This document shows positions 20,921-32,375 of a stretch of 64,000 bases of DNA, one piece after another (position 1 is the stretch's first letter; each line of letters starts with the position of its first letter). A program made the position numbers and the translations under genes. This stretch comes from Neostapfia colusana (lineage: Eukaryota; Streptophyta; Magnoliopsida; Poales; Poaceae): contig JASWHV010000005.1 of assembly GCA_030760725.1 (NCBI GenBank), forward strand, positions 92,944,622-93,008,621. Reading direction: 5' to 3'. The notes beneath the pieces are model-generated. The model did not search any database, had not been told where the DNA came from, and saw only the letters and a program-made list of their open reading frames with translations.

Positions 20921-21728
20921 ATGACGCGTACTCGTGCCAACCCTGACGTTGGGGGTACCAGTCAAGGGGGAGAGACCTCCCAACCACCTCCCGAGGACTC
21001 CTCGGGACAGCAGCAGCAACAGCAACAGCAAACACCGCCACCGCCACTGCCAACGGTTACATTGGCCGACATCGTCGCGGCAATGGCGGGTTCACATCAG
21101 CAGCACACGGAGTTGCTGCAAACTCTTATTGCGAATATGTCTCGCCCAGAGAGACATCAAGACCATGAGGAGCGTCAACAGAGCTCCTACTCCGACTTCC
21201 TGACAACTCATCCCCCGGTATTCTCAAGGGCGGATGAACCTCTTGATGCGGACAACTGGCTCCGCGCGATAGAGATGAAGTTTGGGCTGCTCCAGATAAG
21301 CGAGCAGCGCAAGACTCAGTTCGCGGTCCAGCAGCTCCAAGGATCCGCGAGCGCGTGGTGGGCAAACTTCTGTGCTTCACAGCCCACCGATCGAGTTATG
21401 ACCTGGACGGAGTTCCGGACGGCCTTCAGGGCCTATCACATACCGCCAGGTTTGATGAAGAGGAAGACGCAGGAGTTCTTATACCTGCAACAAGGGATCC
21501 GGAACGCGCTGGAATACTCCAGGGCGTTCAACGATCTCATGCTCTACGCGTCGTATCACGCAGATACAAACGAGAAGCGGCGGGACCATTTTTACCAGGG
21601 GCTTAACCCGCTCCTGAAGGACAAGTTGGCAATGTTCAATCGCGGCAGCCTCAACGACATCATTGATGCTGCGATTGTTCAAGAGGACTCCGGCAAGGAG
21701 TTGGCGGTGGCAGAGCAAAAGCAAAAAG
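20921..21728 (+). pseudogene. gag: Element B gag, 5' part, cut by element D
   Basis: It starts MTRTRANPDVGG and has a Gln/Pro-rich N-terminus (QQQQQQQQTPPPP), then a gag core with WLRAIEMKFGLLQ, SAWWANF, LEYSRAF and HFYQGLNP. It is open for about 269 codons and then runs into element D after AAAAG (21724-21728). The gene resumes at 36080. Apart from the insertion, this part has no stop codon. Confidence 0.9.
21724..21728 (+). repeat. Target-site duplication of element D (left)
   Basis: AAAAG, exactly repeated at 36075-36079 on the other side of D. Confidence 0.95.
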
Positions 21729-21984
21729 TGTGGCGGACCGGAATCCGCTCATCCAGGATCGCAGAGGGTGGCGCCGCGCGATGCGACACCCGACAGCACA
21801 CGTCATAAGAACATAATATATTACATGGGAAACAACTGAAACTGTACAAACAGGTACAAACTTCAGTTACAACTATTGTTTATGTTACACAGCGGAAGTC
21901 TACACTACACAACTCACGCCCGCCTATCTAGCAAAAGTTGGTTGCCCAGCCCTAGGGCAACCCACACTAGCTGCACTCCTCAGC

Positions 21985-24511
21985 TCAGCGCGCCGTGTAC
22001 GGCTCCCAGTCAGCCGTGGTCCCCGACGGAGGGTAACCCTCGCCGGTGGACTCGTACCCCGAGTCCGTGGGTGGCTCCTCACCTGAAAAACACTTAAGCA
22101 GCAACCATGAGCACGAAGGCTCAGCAAGGCTTAACTGACTCACCTAAGCATGAAACTCTACATGAGGTATACCAAGGCATAGGTTAGTAACATTTCAGCA
22201 AAACGACACGCCTACAAGTTCATCCTTAGTTCATCTTTTAGCAACAAGTTAACAGTTCATGAAATCTGAAATTTAGTAAGCAGTATTTGGTGGCACACAT
22301 GTAGCAATACAATTATATCAATCAGCATCATTGAATCAACATATTTCATCCATTAGTCTACGTTACGACGCAGTGAACAAGCGGTACTCGTCACCGCGAG
22401 GGACGGCGAATCGACTCGATATACACCTGCAGGGAAACCCAAAGAGCACGTCACGTACGCCCACCCGTGGAGCTGCACAGCACACTCACTCGATGTCGTA
22501 CGGGACAACCTTTCACCCAACAGCCCAAACGTCGAACCGGTCGCACCGAAACGAGCAGGAGGTTCCCCACACGGAGCATCTCTCTATGCCCGTTGGCATA
22601 TTTCCACCTTGCTGCCCTCAACCTACACCTATAAATCGGTGTGCTATGCCTCGACGCCCGGAGGTTTAGGCTACATCGGTTTATCGGGGCCCATATATCC
22701 GATATGCCTTCGGTATGTTCAATACTTGTTCAGCAGGGCCGCACACGGATCGGTCCTTAATCGACACGGGCAGGGCTGCGCAAACAAGACTCACTCTTGC
22801 TGTGCCCTAGCCCCTGCCTAGTCTCATTTTTATTAATAAAGTGATCTCACATCACTCAACCGAACCCGTATGTCCCAATGCCTATCTCGCGAGTAGATTC
22901 CAACTACTCGACTTGTACCGAAGTCCTATGACTCATTAAGCATAGCCTGTCTACTTCGAGGTCCTTGACACTACCCTCACTCTCTTAGGAACCTTTGGTT
23001 ATGCAAGTGGGGTTTCATTCATCATATACCTAATGCACATACATACTTCATATGACACATGTAAACAAAGTAAGACTTATAAAAAGGTTAATGCAAACCG
23101 GGGCTTGCCTTGTTGCTGCTGGTCAGTAGTTAGTTCCTCGTCCGGAAGAAGGAAGTCCAGCACTTTCGGAGTCTCTTCTTCAACGGCTACACGTTAATGA
23201 AATACTACATGTTAATTTAGATGCAAATGTGAGTTTTAGAGTAAGACTTCTACTATTAGTTCTAATAACCAGCCTCTAATACCTGGAACTTTGTTTAAGA
23301 ATTTAAAGATGAACTGGTGTTGGTGGTTTGGCTTGGACTTAATCACATGGTTAAATGCTAAGTGGTTTTCCCCCCTTTTCCACATTAATCCCTTAAGTGG
23401 TTAAACAGGACAGGGGTGATCTAGAGCTCCAATGGAGCTGAGAATTTTTGTGTGAGTTCCTTGTCACAAGAAACCTCTCTGGACCAAACATTAGCACTTT
23501 TCATGGAGTGGTTTGCTCAGAATAATTCTCTTGGCAAATCAGCAAGGAAGAATTTATTCTGAGGTAATACCACTGTTCATGCTCAACTTAATGAACTACA
23601 ATTTCAATTATAGCTCATAGAGTTTGCATGAATTTTCCTAACATTTTTGGGGTTAAGATTTGCCCAGAACTGAATTTCCAAGTTTTGGAAATTCTCTGAA
23701 AATGTTTCTGTATTCAAAGGAACACAGCACCTTCCAATTTGAATTTCTCTGACCAAATCAACTCCAAATGGTCTGAAACTTTTACAGGGGTTTACTAATG
23801 TCCTAAAGAACATTTTGGTAAAATTTGGGGATTTTTGGATGAACCAAACTCCCTCTAAAATTCTTTTGCAGAAAAGCTTTAAAGAATTTTCCAGAATTAA
23901 TTAATGGGTTTCATACAAATTGGGTTGTATATCTGGACAGAGCTAGGCAAGATGAATCCAACCCAATTTGAATCACTAAATTTGGAGCTTCCTAGCCAAG
24001 GTTATGGATTTCTAAAGTTTGAGCTAATCCCTGAATTATTTTCCTACAGAAAATCCCCTCCCGCGCTAAACCAGAGGCTGACAGCGGGGCCCGCCCGTTT
24101 AAATTGAACTAACCGAGCGCTCGCGCGCGATTAACACAGGGGCTGACAGGTGGGGCCGCGCCCTTCGTCTACCTCCCAACGTCGCCGCCCCGAGCCGCCG
24201 GAGCTCCGGCGAGGTCAGCGTTCCCGGTGATCTAGCTCACCGGAGCCGACGAGACTCGCCGCCCCCACGTAATCTCGGGTGCTGAACCCGCTGGACACCA
24301 TGTCGCTGCCGGCTAACCGCCATAGCTCGCCGGCGACGAGCCCTATGCCTCTGTGCTACCTCGGCAACGTGTTCCCGCCCTTCTGACCATCTTCTTCGTG
24401 CGCTAATCGCGTCGCCACACTCAGGGAAACCTCGGGAAACTCGGCATGAGCTCTGTTGGGCCCTAAACGGCCGGAAACCCAGACCTCACCGGCGACCCCC
24501 TCCTCCGCCAT
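21985..24511 (-). CDS. Candidate LTR micro-gene, three exons, 65 aa (D left LTR)
   Basis: Proposed coding exons on the minus strand are 24511-24490 (22 nt), 23186-23109 (78 nt) and 22082-21985 (98 nt). Exon 1 starts at an ATG in good context (ACAGTATGGCG), encodes MAEEGVA and ends at CCG|GTGAGG. Exon 2 follows GTGTAG, encodes VEEETPKVLDFLLPDEEL and ends at a GC-type donor, AAG|GCAAGCCCC. Exon 3 follows TTTTTCAG and encodes EEPPTDSGYESTGEG, then DWEPYTAR and TGA. Both introns are phase 1 and the frame is open throughout. The product would be small, acidic and soluble-looking, with no recognised domain. Support comes from the same exon phases and related peptides in the A and B LTRs. The TATA lies about 380 bases upstream. 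Exon 1 is the least certain part. Confidence 0.45.
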
Positions 24512-24886
24512 ACTGTCCTAGGGTGAACTTAGGGTTCCGGCGGTGATTTCCTTCCAGTTTTCGATCGAGAAGGGTCGCCAGAACCTCTAGATGCTCTCTC
24601 ACAGCTCCGTTCGACCTCCCACCCACTAAGCTTCCCGAATTTCTGCTAAACCTAATCGGGTCCCGAAAGGAGCTACTCGTCCTAAACTGGAAAATTCTCC
24701 GTGCACAAAGGTCGAACCTTGGAACGGTTTGCGCGGTGGTCTTGAGGACGAGCTAGCGCTTCACTTTCCTATGGAGGTCAATGCCGGAAGATGATCACAG
24801 CTGGGGTGGCATACAATCGGAGCTCGGGCGACTAGGCTGCTGGTTACGGAACTCGCGAAAATCAGTAACTCGCCGGCGGTCTCGGG

Positions 24887-24895
24887 CCTTTTATA
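24887..24895 (-). promoter_or_regulatory. TATA box of D LTR (left)
   Basis: TATAAAAGG on the minus strand, in a GC-rich context, identical in the right LTR. Confidence 0.6.
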
Positions 24896-25681
24896 GGCCC
24901 CTGAGGCCAGTGGAGAGCGCGACACCTGCTGTGCCACCTCCTCTGCCGAAGCAGGAGCTGGCCGGCCGAGGTGGTCGGGCGCCGACGCTGGCTGCAGCTG
25001 GCGAGCGCGCTCGGTCGAGGAAGTCGGCTGAGGAGACATCTGTGCTAAGTCTACTGACCAGTGGGCCTTCCCTCTAACTCTTTTGTTTTTCCAATTTTCT
25101 GAATTCTGTTGTGCCAAAATATCCTCAGCTACTCACAATTTAATGTGAGACTTAGTCACCAAGTCTTTGTTTGAATTTGAATTCTCAAATTCAAACTTTG
25201 TTTGGTTAAATTTGCTTCATATTTAAACTGAAATTCAAATTCAGTTTTGAATTCTTGCAAATTTAGCTCTTGACAAGATGAGCTCCAATGGAGATGAAAA
25301 TTGGTGGGTTTACTCAGAAAAATCTGCTGAGTGATATGGAGCTAACTTTTGAATTTGGGTGATGAAAGTTGCTGCAATTTGAATTTACATTCAAATTGGC
25401 CTCTTTTTGAAATAACCCAAAAGTGCCTCAAAAAGTGTTGAATTTGCATGAGCTTTGGACTGAACCTTCCCAAGACTTTTTAAATTCTAGGGGTGAGCTC
25501 AACCTCTCATGTTCATGTGTAGAAACCCTACTTTGTGAAAGTGAAGGCTTTCCCCTCTAATCATTCTTTTGATGGAGGTTACATGCTCTTCACAATATTT
25601 CCTAAGATTTCCACAATAAAAACTGTGGTGTTGTCAGGTGAAGAAAAAGTTTTTGCAAGTCCCTTTTCTTCGGCTTTTACA

Positions 25682-25694
25682 TCCCTCCCCCCTT
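25682..25694 (-). other. Element D polypurine tract
   Basis: On the minus strand, AAGGGGGGAGGGA directly precedes the 3' LTR start at 25681. Confidence 0.85.
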
Positions 25695-25699
25695 AAAAG

Positions 25700-25716
25700 A
25701 ATCTCGTCCCGAGATT
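25700..25716 (-). other. Inverted repeat before the polypurine tract (D)
   Basis: AATCTCG-NNN-CGAGATT, same stem and spacing as in A and B. Confidence 0.75.
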
Positions 25717-25747
25717 ATAAAAGAAGAGATAGCGAAGTAATAGGGAC

Positions 25748-28700
25748 TTACCCATGTTGGGAAGCCATGAACTCCGGGTAATTTGAGCGAAGGAACTCCT
25801 CGCTCTCCCACGTCGCTTCTTCGGCGGTGTGGTTGCTCCAGAGTATTTTGTAGAACCACAACGTTCTGCTACGCGTGGTTCAGGCTTTCTCATCAATAAA
25901 TTTCCACCAGATACTCATCATATGTTAAATCCGGTTTCAACTCGCCAACGTCTTCGATAGGAACAGCAGCGGTATGCTTCAAGCATTTTCGCAGTTGCGA
26001 AACATGGAAAACATCGTGAACACCAGCCAGAGATGCCGGTAGTTCCAATCGATACGCCGCTGGTCCACACTTCTCGGTGATAGCGTAGGGTCCAATAAAA
26101 CGGGGAGCGAGCTTCCCCTTCACACCGAACCGGTGCACGCCCTTCATTGGAGACACGCGGAGGTACACGTGTTCCCCAACGTCAAAATGCAACGGTCTAC
26201 GCCTCTTATCAGCGTAGCTCTTCTGTCGGGATTGAGCGGCCTTCAAATTGGCTTGAATTGTCCGAACGCGCTCTTCGGCGTCGTTCACCACCTCAACTCC
26301 GAATGTGACCCTTTCACCGGACTCGCACCAATTTAATGGGGTGCGGCATTTACGACCGTAGAGAGCTTCATAGGGTGCCATCTGGATACTCGCCTGATAA
26401 CCGTTGTTGTACGAGAATTCCGCCAATGGTAGGTGATCATCCCAATTCCTACCATGGTGGATGGCACATGCTCTCAACATGTCTTCCAGAACTTGATTCA
26501 CCCTCTCTGTCTGGCCATCTGTTTGAGGGTGATAAGCGGAGCTCCTGATCAACTTAGTACCCAATGCAGCGTGTAGCTGCTCCCAAAAGCGAGATACAAA
26601 TAATGCACCTCGATCTGAGACAATGGTCTTGGGTACCCCGTATAGGCATAGAATCTTCGCTATGTATAGCTCCGCATATTTGCCGGCATTGTAACGTGTA
26701 TTCACCGGAATGAAGTGAGCCGTCTTGGTTAACCGATCAACGATTACCCATATGGAATCATGCTTGTTGGCTGTTAGGGGTAATCCCACAATGAAATCCA
26801 TGCTCACATCTTCCCATTTCCATGCCGGGATCTTCAGGGGTTGCAACAGCCCTGATTTCTTCATGTGATCAGCTTTCACTCGTCTACACGTATGGCACTC
26901 GGATACGTACTTAGCTACCTCCCGCTTCATCCGTGTCCACCAAAATTTCTTTTTCAAATCTTGGTATATTTTGTTACTGCCCGATGAATGGAGTATTTGG
27001 ACAAGTGAGCTTCATCGAGGATCTTTTTCCTCAACTCCATATCTCGGGGTACGACTATGCTGTCATTGAACCACAGCGTCCCCTCACCATCTTTCCGGAA
27101 ACATTTAATTTCTCCATTGTCTATCCGTATCCGGAGATGTGCCATGCCTTTATCCGTTTTCTGAGCTGCAATGATGTCCTCCCTAATAGTAGGGATTAGG
27201 GCAAGGTTGTACAGCGATCCATAAGGAACCAAGTATAAACTTGGCTCTTCCTCCTCCACCGGTGTAATGGTGAGGTGATGGACATGCGATTTCCGACTCA
27301 GCGCGTCGGCAACCACATTCGCCTTGCCGGGGTGGTAATGGATTTCAATGTCATAATCTTTGATCAGTTCTAACCACCTCCTCTGCCTCATGTTCAGCTC
27401 CTTCTGGGTGAAAATGTATTTCAAGCTCTTGTGGTCGGTGTAGAGATGCACCAAGTTCCCCAGGAGATAGTGCCTCCACATTTTTAGCGCCAACACCACG
27501 GCAGCAAGTTCAAGATCGTGAGTCGGGTAGTGCTGCTCATGGTTCCGAAGTTGTCGTGAGCCATAAGCGACCACACGTCCTTCCTGCATCAACACGCAGC
27601 TAAGCCCAATACCGGACGCGTCACAATACACGTCGAAGGGCTTTGTTGTATCTGGCTGAGCTAATACTGGGGCCATTGTGAGATGCTTCACCAGTGTTCG
27701 GAACGCTCCTTCACACGCCGTGTTCCAAACATATTTTGTCCCTTTCTTCAGCAACTCTGTCATCGGCTTAGCGAGCTTTGAGAAGCTTGGAATGAATCTC
27801 CGGTAGTATCCCGCTAACCTGAGGAAGCTTCTGACTTCATGAACTGAAGTGGGAGCTTTCCATTTCAACACTTGCTCTATTTTACTTGGGTCAACCGCAA
27901 TGCCTTCAGCTGAGATGATATGTCCCAAGAATGGCACTTGGCTGATCCAAAATTCGCATTTGCTGAACTTGGCGTAGAGCTTGTGGTCTCGCAATCGTTG
28001 AAGAACGATCCGTAAGTGTTCGGCATGCTCGGCTTCTGTCTTGGAGTAAACCAAGATATCGTCGATGAACACTACCACGAACTTGTCCAGCTCCGGCATG
28101 AACACCGAGTTCATGAGATACATGAAATGGGCTGGAGCATTTGTGAGACCAAAGGACATGACGAGATATTCGTATAAGCCGTATCTCGTCGAGAACGCCG
28201 TCTTCGGGATATCCTCCGCCCGGATCTTGATCTGGTGATATCCAGAGCGAAGGTCCATCTTTGAGAATACACTTGCCCCCAAAAGTTGATCAAACAAGAT
28301 GTCAATACGGAGCAGTGGGTACTTATTCTTGATGGTGACGGCGTTGAGCGGCCGGTAATCCACACACAGCCTCAGGGTTTCATCCTTCTTCTTTACAAAT
28401 AGCGTCGAGCATCCCCAAGGCGAGGAACTCGGCCTAATGAAACCCTTGCTCAACAGATCATTGAGCTGTTCTTTCAGTTCCGCCAGCTCATTTGGAGCCA
28501 TCTTGTATGGTCTCCGTGATATGGGCGTAGTCCCGGGTGCGAGCTCGATCTTGAACTCGACATCCCGCTCAGGTGGCATGCCCGGAAGATCATCCGGGAA
28601 CACATCAGGATAATCCCGGACTACGGGGATGTCTTCTAACTTGAGAACTTCAGCATTATTAATTGCTAAAACTTCCCGGACTGGCGTGTCTAACACCATG

Positions 28701-29179
28701 GAATGCGGACGGTGGAATGGAGAATTTAAGTGAACCGTCCGTGTCCGAGTCTCTAGGACAGCGCCATGGTATTGCAGCAATGACATCCCTAAGATTGCAT
28801 CAATCTTTTGTCCCATAAGGATTATCAAGGTGGTGGGATATAGTTTCCCACCTAAGCACAGAGGTGCCTTTGGAATCATCATAATAGCTGAAATCTTCCC
28901 TCCCGGTGAGCATATCATGTAAGTGCAGTCGGTTGGGAAGACTTGCATTGATGTTTAGCCACATAGGATGCACTTATAAAGCTGTGGGTTGCACCAGAAT
29001 CAAATAATATGACGATGGCTTTATTGTTGAGAGTAAACGTACCCGCCAGCACGTTATCTCCCTCTGGGGCGCCCTCATTGTCGAGGTTGCGGACGCCTCC
29101 AGTCCGCTGACCAACCTTCTTCACCGGAGGTCGGCCTCGAGCACCGCCCTGGAGCTGGGCTTGCCCGCTGCTCTGCTGC
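25748..29179 (-). pseudogene. pol: Element D pol (PR-RT-RNase H-INT-chromodomain), frameshifted
   Basis: On the minus strand: protease with LFDSGATHSFIS (about 29000); RT with FSKMDLRSGYHQI and FIDDILVYS (about 28050); RNase H with FDVYCDASGIG and HPGKANVVADALSRKSH; integrase with ECHTCRRVKADH, DFIVGLP, VSDRGALFVS and QTDGQTERVNQ, so D-D-E is complete; and a chromodomain-like end with EEATWESEEF, stop at 25748-25750. Relative to B, one base is missing in protease near 28945 and one in the integrase zinc region near 26978, and one is added near 25900 before the chromodomain. Otherwise the frame is long and clean, so the element is recent. Activity in trans cannot be judged. Confidence 0.9.
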
Positions 29180-30275
29180 CCCTGGGACAGTCCTTCACAA
29201 AGTGGCCCGCCTGGCCACACGTGAAGCAGGTGAAACGGGGCGGTCCCCCGCTGATCGGTGGACGGAAACCCGGGGCGCGTTGCGGCGGTTGAAACGCCCG
29301 GGGTACCGTCTGCTGCTGCTGCTGTCTTGGTGGTGGCACCGGTGGACGGAACGGGGGTGCTTGGAACGAACGTCCCCCGAACTGTTGAGGTCGCGCCGGT
29401 GGACGCCACTGCTGCCCGGATGGTGTCCGATATACCACACGGTACTTCTGGGGCGCGCCACCACCGCTGCTAGGTGGAGCGCTGCGCTTCCTCTGCTCAG
29501 CTGCTAACTCCCGCTGAGCGTCCTCTTGCATGATGGCGGCATTGACTAAGTCGTTGAATGTGCCGCGGTTCCACTGTACGAGGTGGGTCTTCATTTCGGG
29601 GTGTAACCCCCGATAGAAGTGCTCCCTCTTCTTCTCCTCCGTGGAGATGTAGTCTGACGCATACTGCGCCAGATGGTCGAAGGCACGGGAGTAGTCGTGG
29701 GCACTCCTCCCGCCCTGCTTCAGTTCCAAAAATTCTTGGAACTTCCTCTTCATTATCCCGGGAGGAATGTGATAGGCGCGGAACGCCTCTCGGAACTCTT
29801 GCCATTCCACGGCATGGCCAGCCGGACGTGAGGCGACATAATTCGCCCACCACGCACCAGCGGCACCGTGGAGCTGCTGTGCTGTGAACAGTGTCTTCTG
29901 CTGCTCCATACACTGGAGCAGCCCGAACTTGGACTCGATAGTCCGCAGCCAGTTGTCCGCCTCAAGTGGTTCTTCAGCTTTGGTGAACACTGGAGGGTGC
30001 GTACTCATGAAATCCGAGTACGACACTTCGCGGGGCTCACGAGGCCCTCGCTCTTGACGTCCTCCCGCCTGGGACGTATTCTGCACGATCGTGCGGAGCA
30101 GGTCGGTCTGCTCCTCACGACCTCCCACCAATGCCGCTATCACATCCGCTAGAGTAAGCGGAGGCGGCGGTGGTGGCTGCTGCTGCGGGGTGCTGTCATA
30201 GGCCGGTGGCTGGGAGTCATCACCTCCCTGTTGGCTAGAGCCACCAACCTCGTGCGTGGTCCTAGTACGAACCAT
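29180..30275 (-). CDS. gag: Element D gag
   Basis: The start is chosen at 30275 (MVRTRTTHEVGG), matching MTRTRANPDVGG of A and B. The in-frame ATG further upstream is not conserved, and CAG lies directly before this ATG. The order is a Gln/Pro-rich N-terminus, a gag core (WLRTIESKFGLLQ, GAWWANY, DYSRAFDHLAQYA, HFYRGLHPE), a basic Pro/Gln-rich linker and a CCHC knuckle, CFTCGQAGHFVKDC. Just after the knuckle a single missing base near 29180 shifts the frame away from protease. The out-of-frame reading then ends at 29121. Gag itself looks complete and could still be made. Confidence 0.85.
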
Positions 30276-32104
30276 CTGCAACCACACGACATTAAACATC
30301 AGTCCCGCAACATTTTGCATGCAGTCTAAATGAAATAAGTGTAAAACATAATGACAATGAAAACATGCGATACATCTCGTAAGTAGATAGTGTAATAACT
30401 TTGCACAAGCTACACCATTACCAGACCAACACAAGCTAGTTTAATCCAACTTGATGAACCTCCACTTTGGAAGCTCAACATAACTAGGTTTGGTCACTAC
30501 GATACATTACTATCGCGTTGTCATCACGCACACCACCCTTAGGGTACAACACCCTCTCCAATGAGCTCAACTGTCGTTCTTCTGTCAGAATGACCAGTTT
30601 CTACCTATTCCAAGTTTTGATCTGGTTCTGTGCATTTTCATGACTCAAGTTGAATACCAAAGTTCAAGTTAACTTCAGTATCTTTCCAACGAGTACTCAT
30701 TTGCCCCAGATCAGCTTTGATTAAAAAGTTATGCTAATTCAAAGTTAGCAGAATTTCTGGAAGAATTTTAACAGCACCTCCCTTGGAAGTGGCTGTTTTC
30801 AACCCTGATTTCCACTAAATTCTGTGCTGAAACTTCAGAAACTTTGAATTGCAAAGATGTCACACATCTTCTACTCTTTCTAAGGATGTATTATATGAAA
30901 ATTTTAGATTTTTATACTGGGAGTTATATTTGAAAAACAGATCAGTTCAGAGGATGTTTTACTCTGCCCTGGTTCTGGACAGTTTACATTTCTCTGGGCT
31001 TTAAGCCATCTTAAGGTGAGTTTCAGCTCTGGAAGTCTACAACAAAGTTGTAGAGTACTTCAATACCTTTCCAGAGCTATGTAGCACCCCCTCTGGGCTA
31101 AAAGACCGGTGAGTTACGCCCTGTTGAAGATCAGCAAACATGCTGCCCAAAACAGAGCACTCTGTTTTTCAGTCTTTTTGGAACTACAATCATCACTATC
31201 CCATTCTTATACCCAACCAGGGTCCTAAATGTTGAACCTATAGATTTTAATTCTTTGTTATCATTATACTCATGCATATGCCTACAATATCTCGGTACTA
31301 CGTTCCTCACAAAATAAAATCCTGACCGGATCATACCGGCATATACGTCTCGAGTGTGGCACTAAACGGTCTCTCGCACACGTTTTCTACACGGATACAT
31401 ACGTTGTTAGTACCTGCAGAAGACCACACAATTACGGTGCACTCAAAGGATGTTCATTTCAGGCAGTTCCATATTTAAAAGTAAATACAAACGCCCGTAT
31501 CATTGTCATACGGCCGTCCTTGAGCTAAGTCACGTCTCAAGGCACGTGATCGTGTTTCAACACCACACGACGGGGAACCCGAGTATGTCATGAACGGGTC
31601 GTCACGGTTGGGAATGTTATCAACCCAACAGATACCACCTACTGCCCTGCAGGGCACGCCGATGGCAAGCGCTGCGTATGTCCTCCTGGGCTATTTCCAG
31701 ACGAACACACTCTCGCGTTACTGACCATGCAATGGGGTCTCCGCTTACTTGCCTAATGCACGCTAGGGATCAGCGTTTCATATGAACTCAGGGACATGAA
31801 GAGTCCAAGAGATTCATATTGACATGTCACACCAAGCTGTGAGACTCTATCCCTGAGCCACGTTCCTCGTCAGGGGGAGCTAACCGAAATTGAACCGCTT
31901 TCGGTGGCGTTCCTTACCATACTTACCAGAGCGTAGGTGCGTCGTTACATAATTGAAATTCAGAATTATAACACATAAGTTAGTCTTTGCCACATTAAGT
32001 AACTATGCTCATATAGTCCTTACTTGGGCAACTACCGAATCCTCACCGTATACCTAAGTTTTTCCCATAATGCAGTCCTTTAGTACTGTGCTATCCCCAC
32101 TGCA
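30276..32104 (-). other. Element D leader (no orf0)
   Basis: This 1.83-kb leader lies between primer site and gag. On the minus strand TTCTGCAG|GTACTA (GT at 31413-31412) is donor-like, and GTGGTTGCAG touches the gag ATG. Homology with the A, B and E leaders is clear in places. There is no counterpart of orf0 and no other convincing ORF. Confidence 0.6.
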
Positions 32105-32117
32105 GCTCTGATACCAG
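32105..32117 (-). other. Element D primer-binding site (tRNA-Met)
   Basis: The minus strand reads TGGTATCAGAGC, three bases inside the 5' LTR boundary at 32120. On the plus strand it appears as GCTCTGATACCA. Confidence 0.9.
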
Positions 32118-32375
32118 CCTGTGGCGGACCGGAATCCGCTCATCTAGGATCGCAGAGGGTGGTGCCGCGCGATGCGACACCCGACAGCACACGTCATAAG
32201 AACATAATATATTACATGGGAAACAACTGAAACTGTACAAACAGGTACAAACTTCAGTTACAACTATTGTTTATGTTACACAGCGGAAGTCTACACTACA
32301 CAACTCACGCCCGCCTATCTAGCAAAAGTTGGTTGCCCAGCCCTAGGGCAACCCACACTAGCTGCACTCCTCAGC

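Larger units (their letters stand above)
21729..25681 (-). repeat. Element D 3' LTR (left copy)
   Basis: On the minus strand it starts TGTAAAAGCCG at 25681 and ends GGTCCGCCACA at 21729. It contains TATAAAAGG at 24887-24895 (minus) and the three exon-like segments of the LTR micro-gene. Structure and orientation follow from the polypurine tract at its right edge. Confidence 0.95.

Noticed and set aside
32105..32116. GCTCTGATACCA as part of a tRNA gene
   Set aside because: It is the primer-binding site of element D on the minus strand; no cloverleaf sequence surrounds it.
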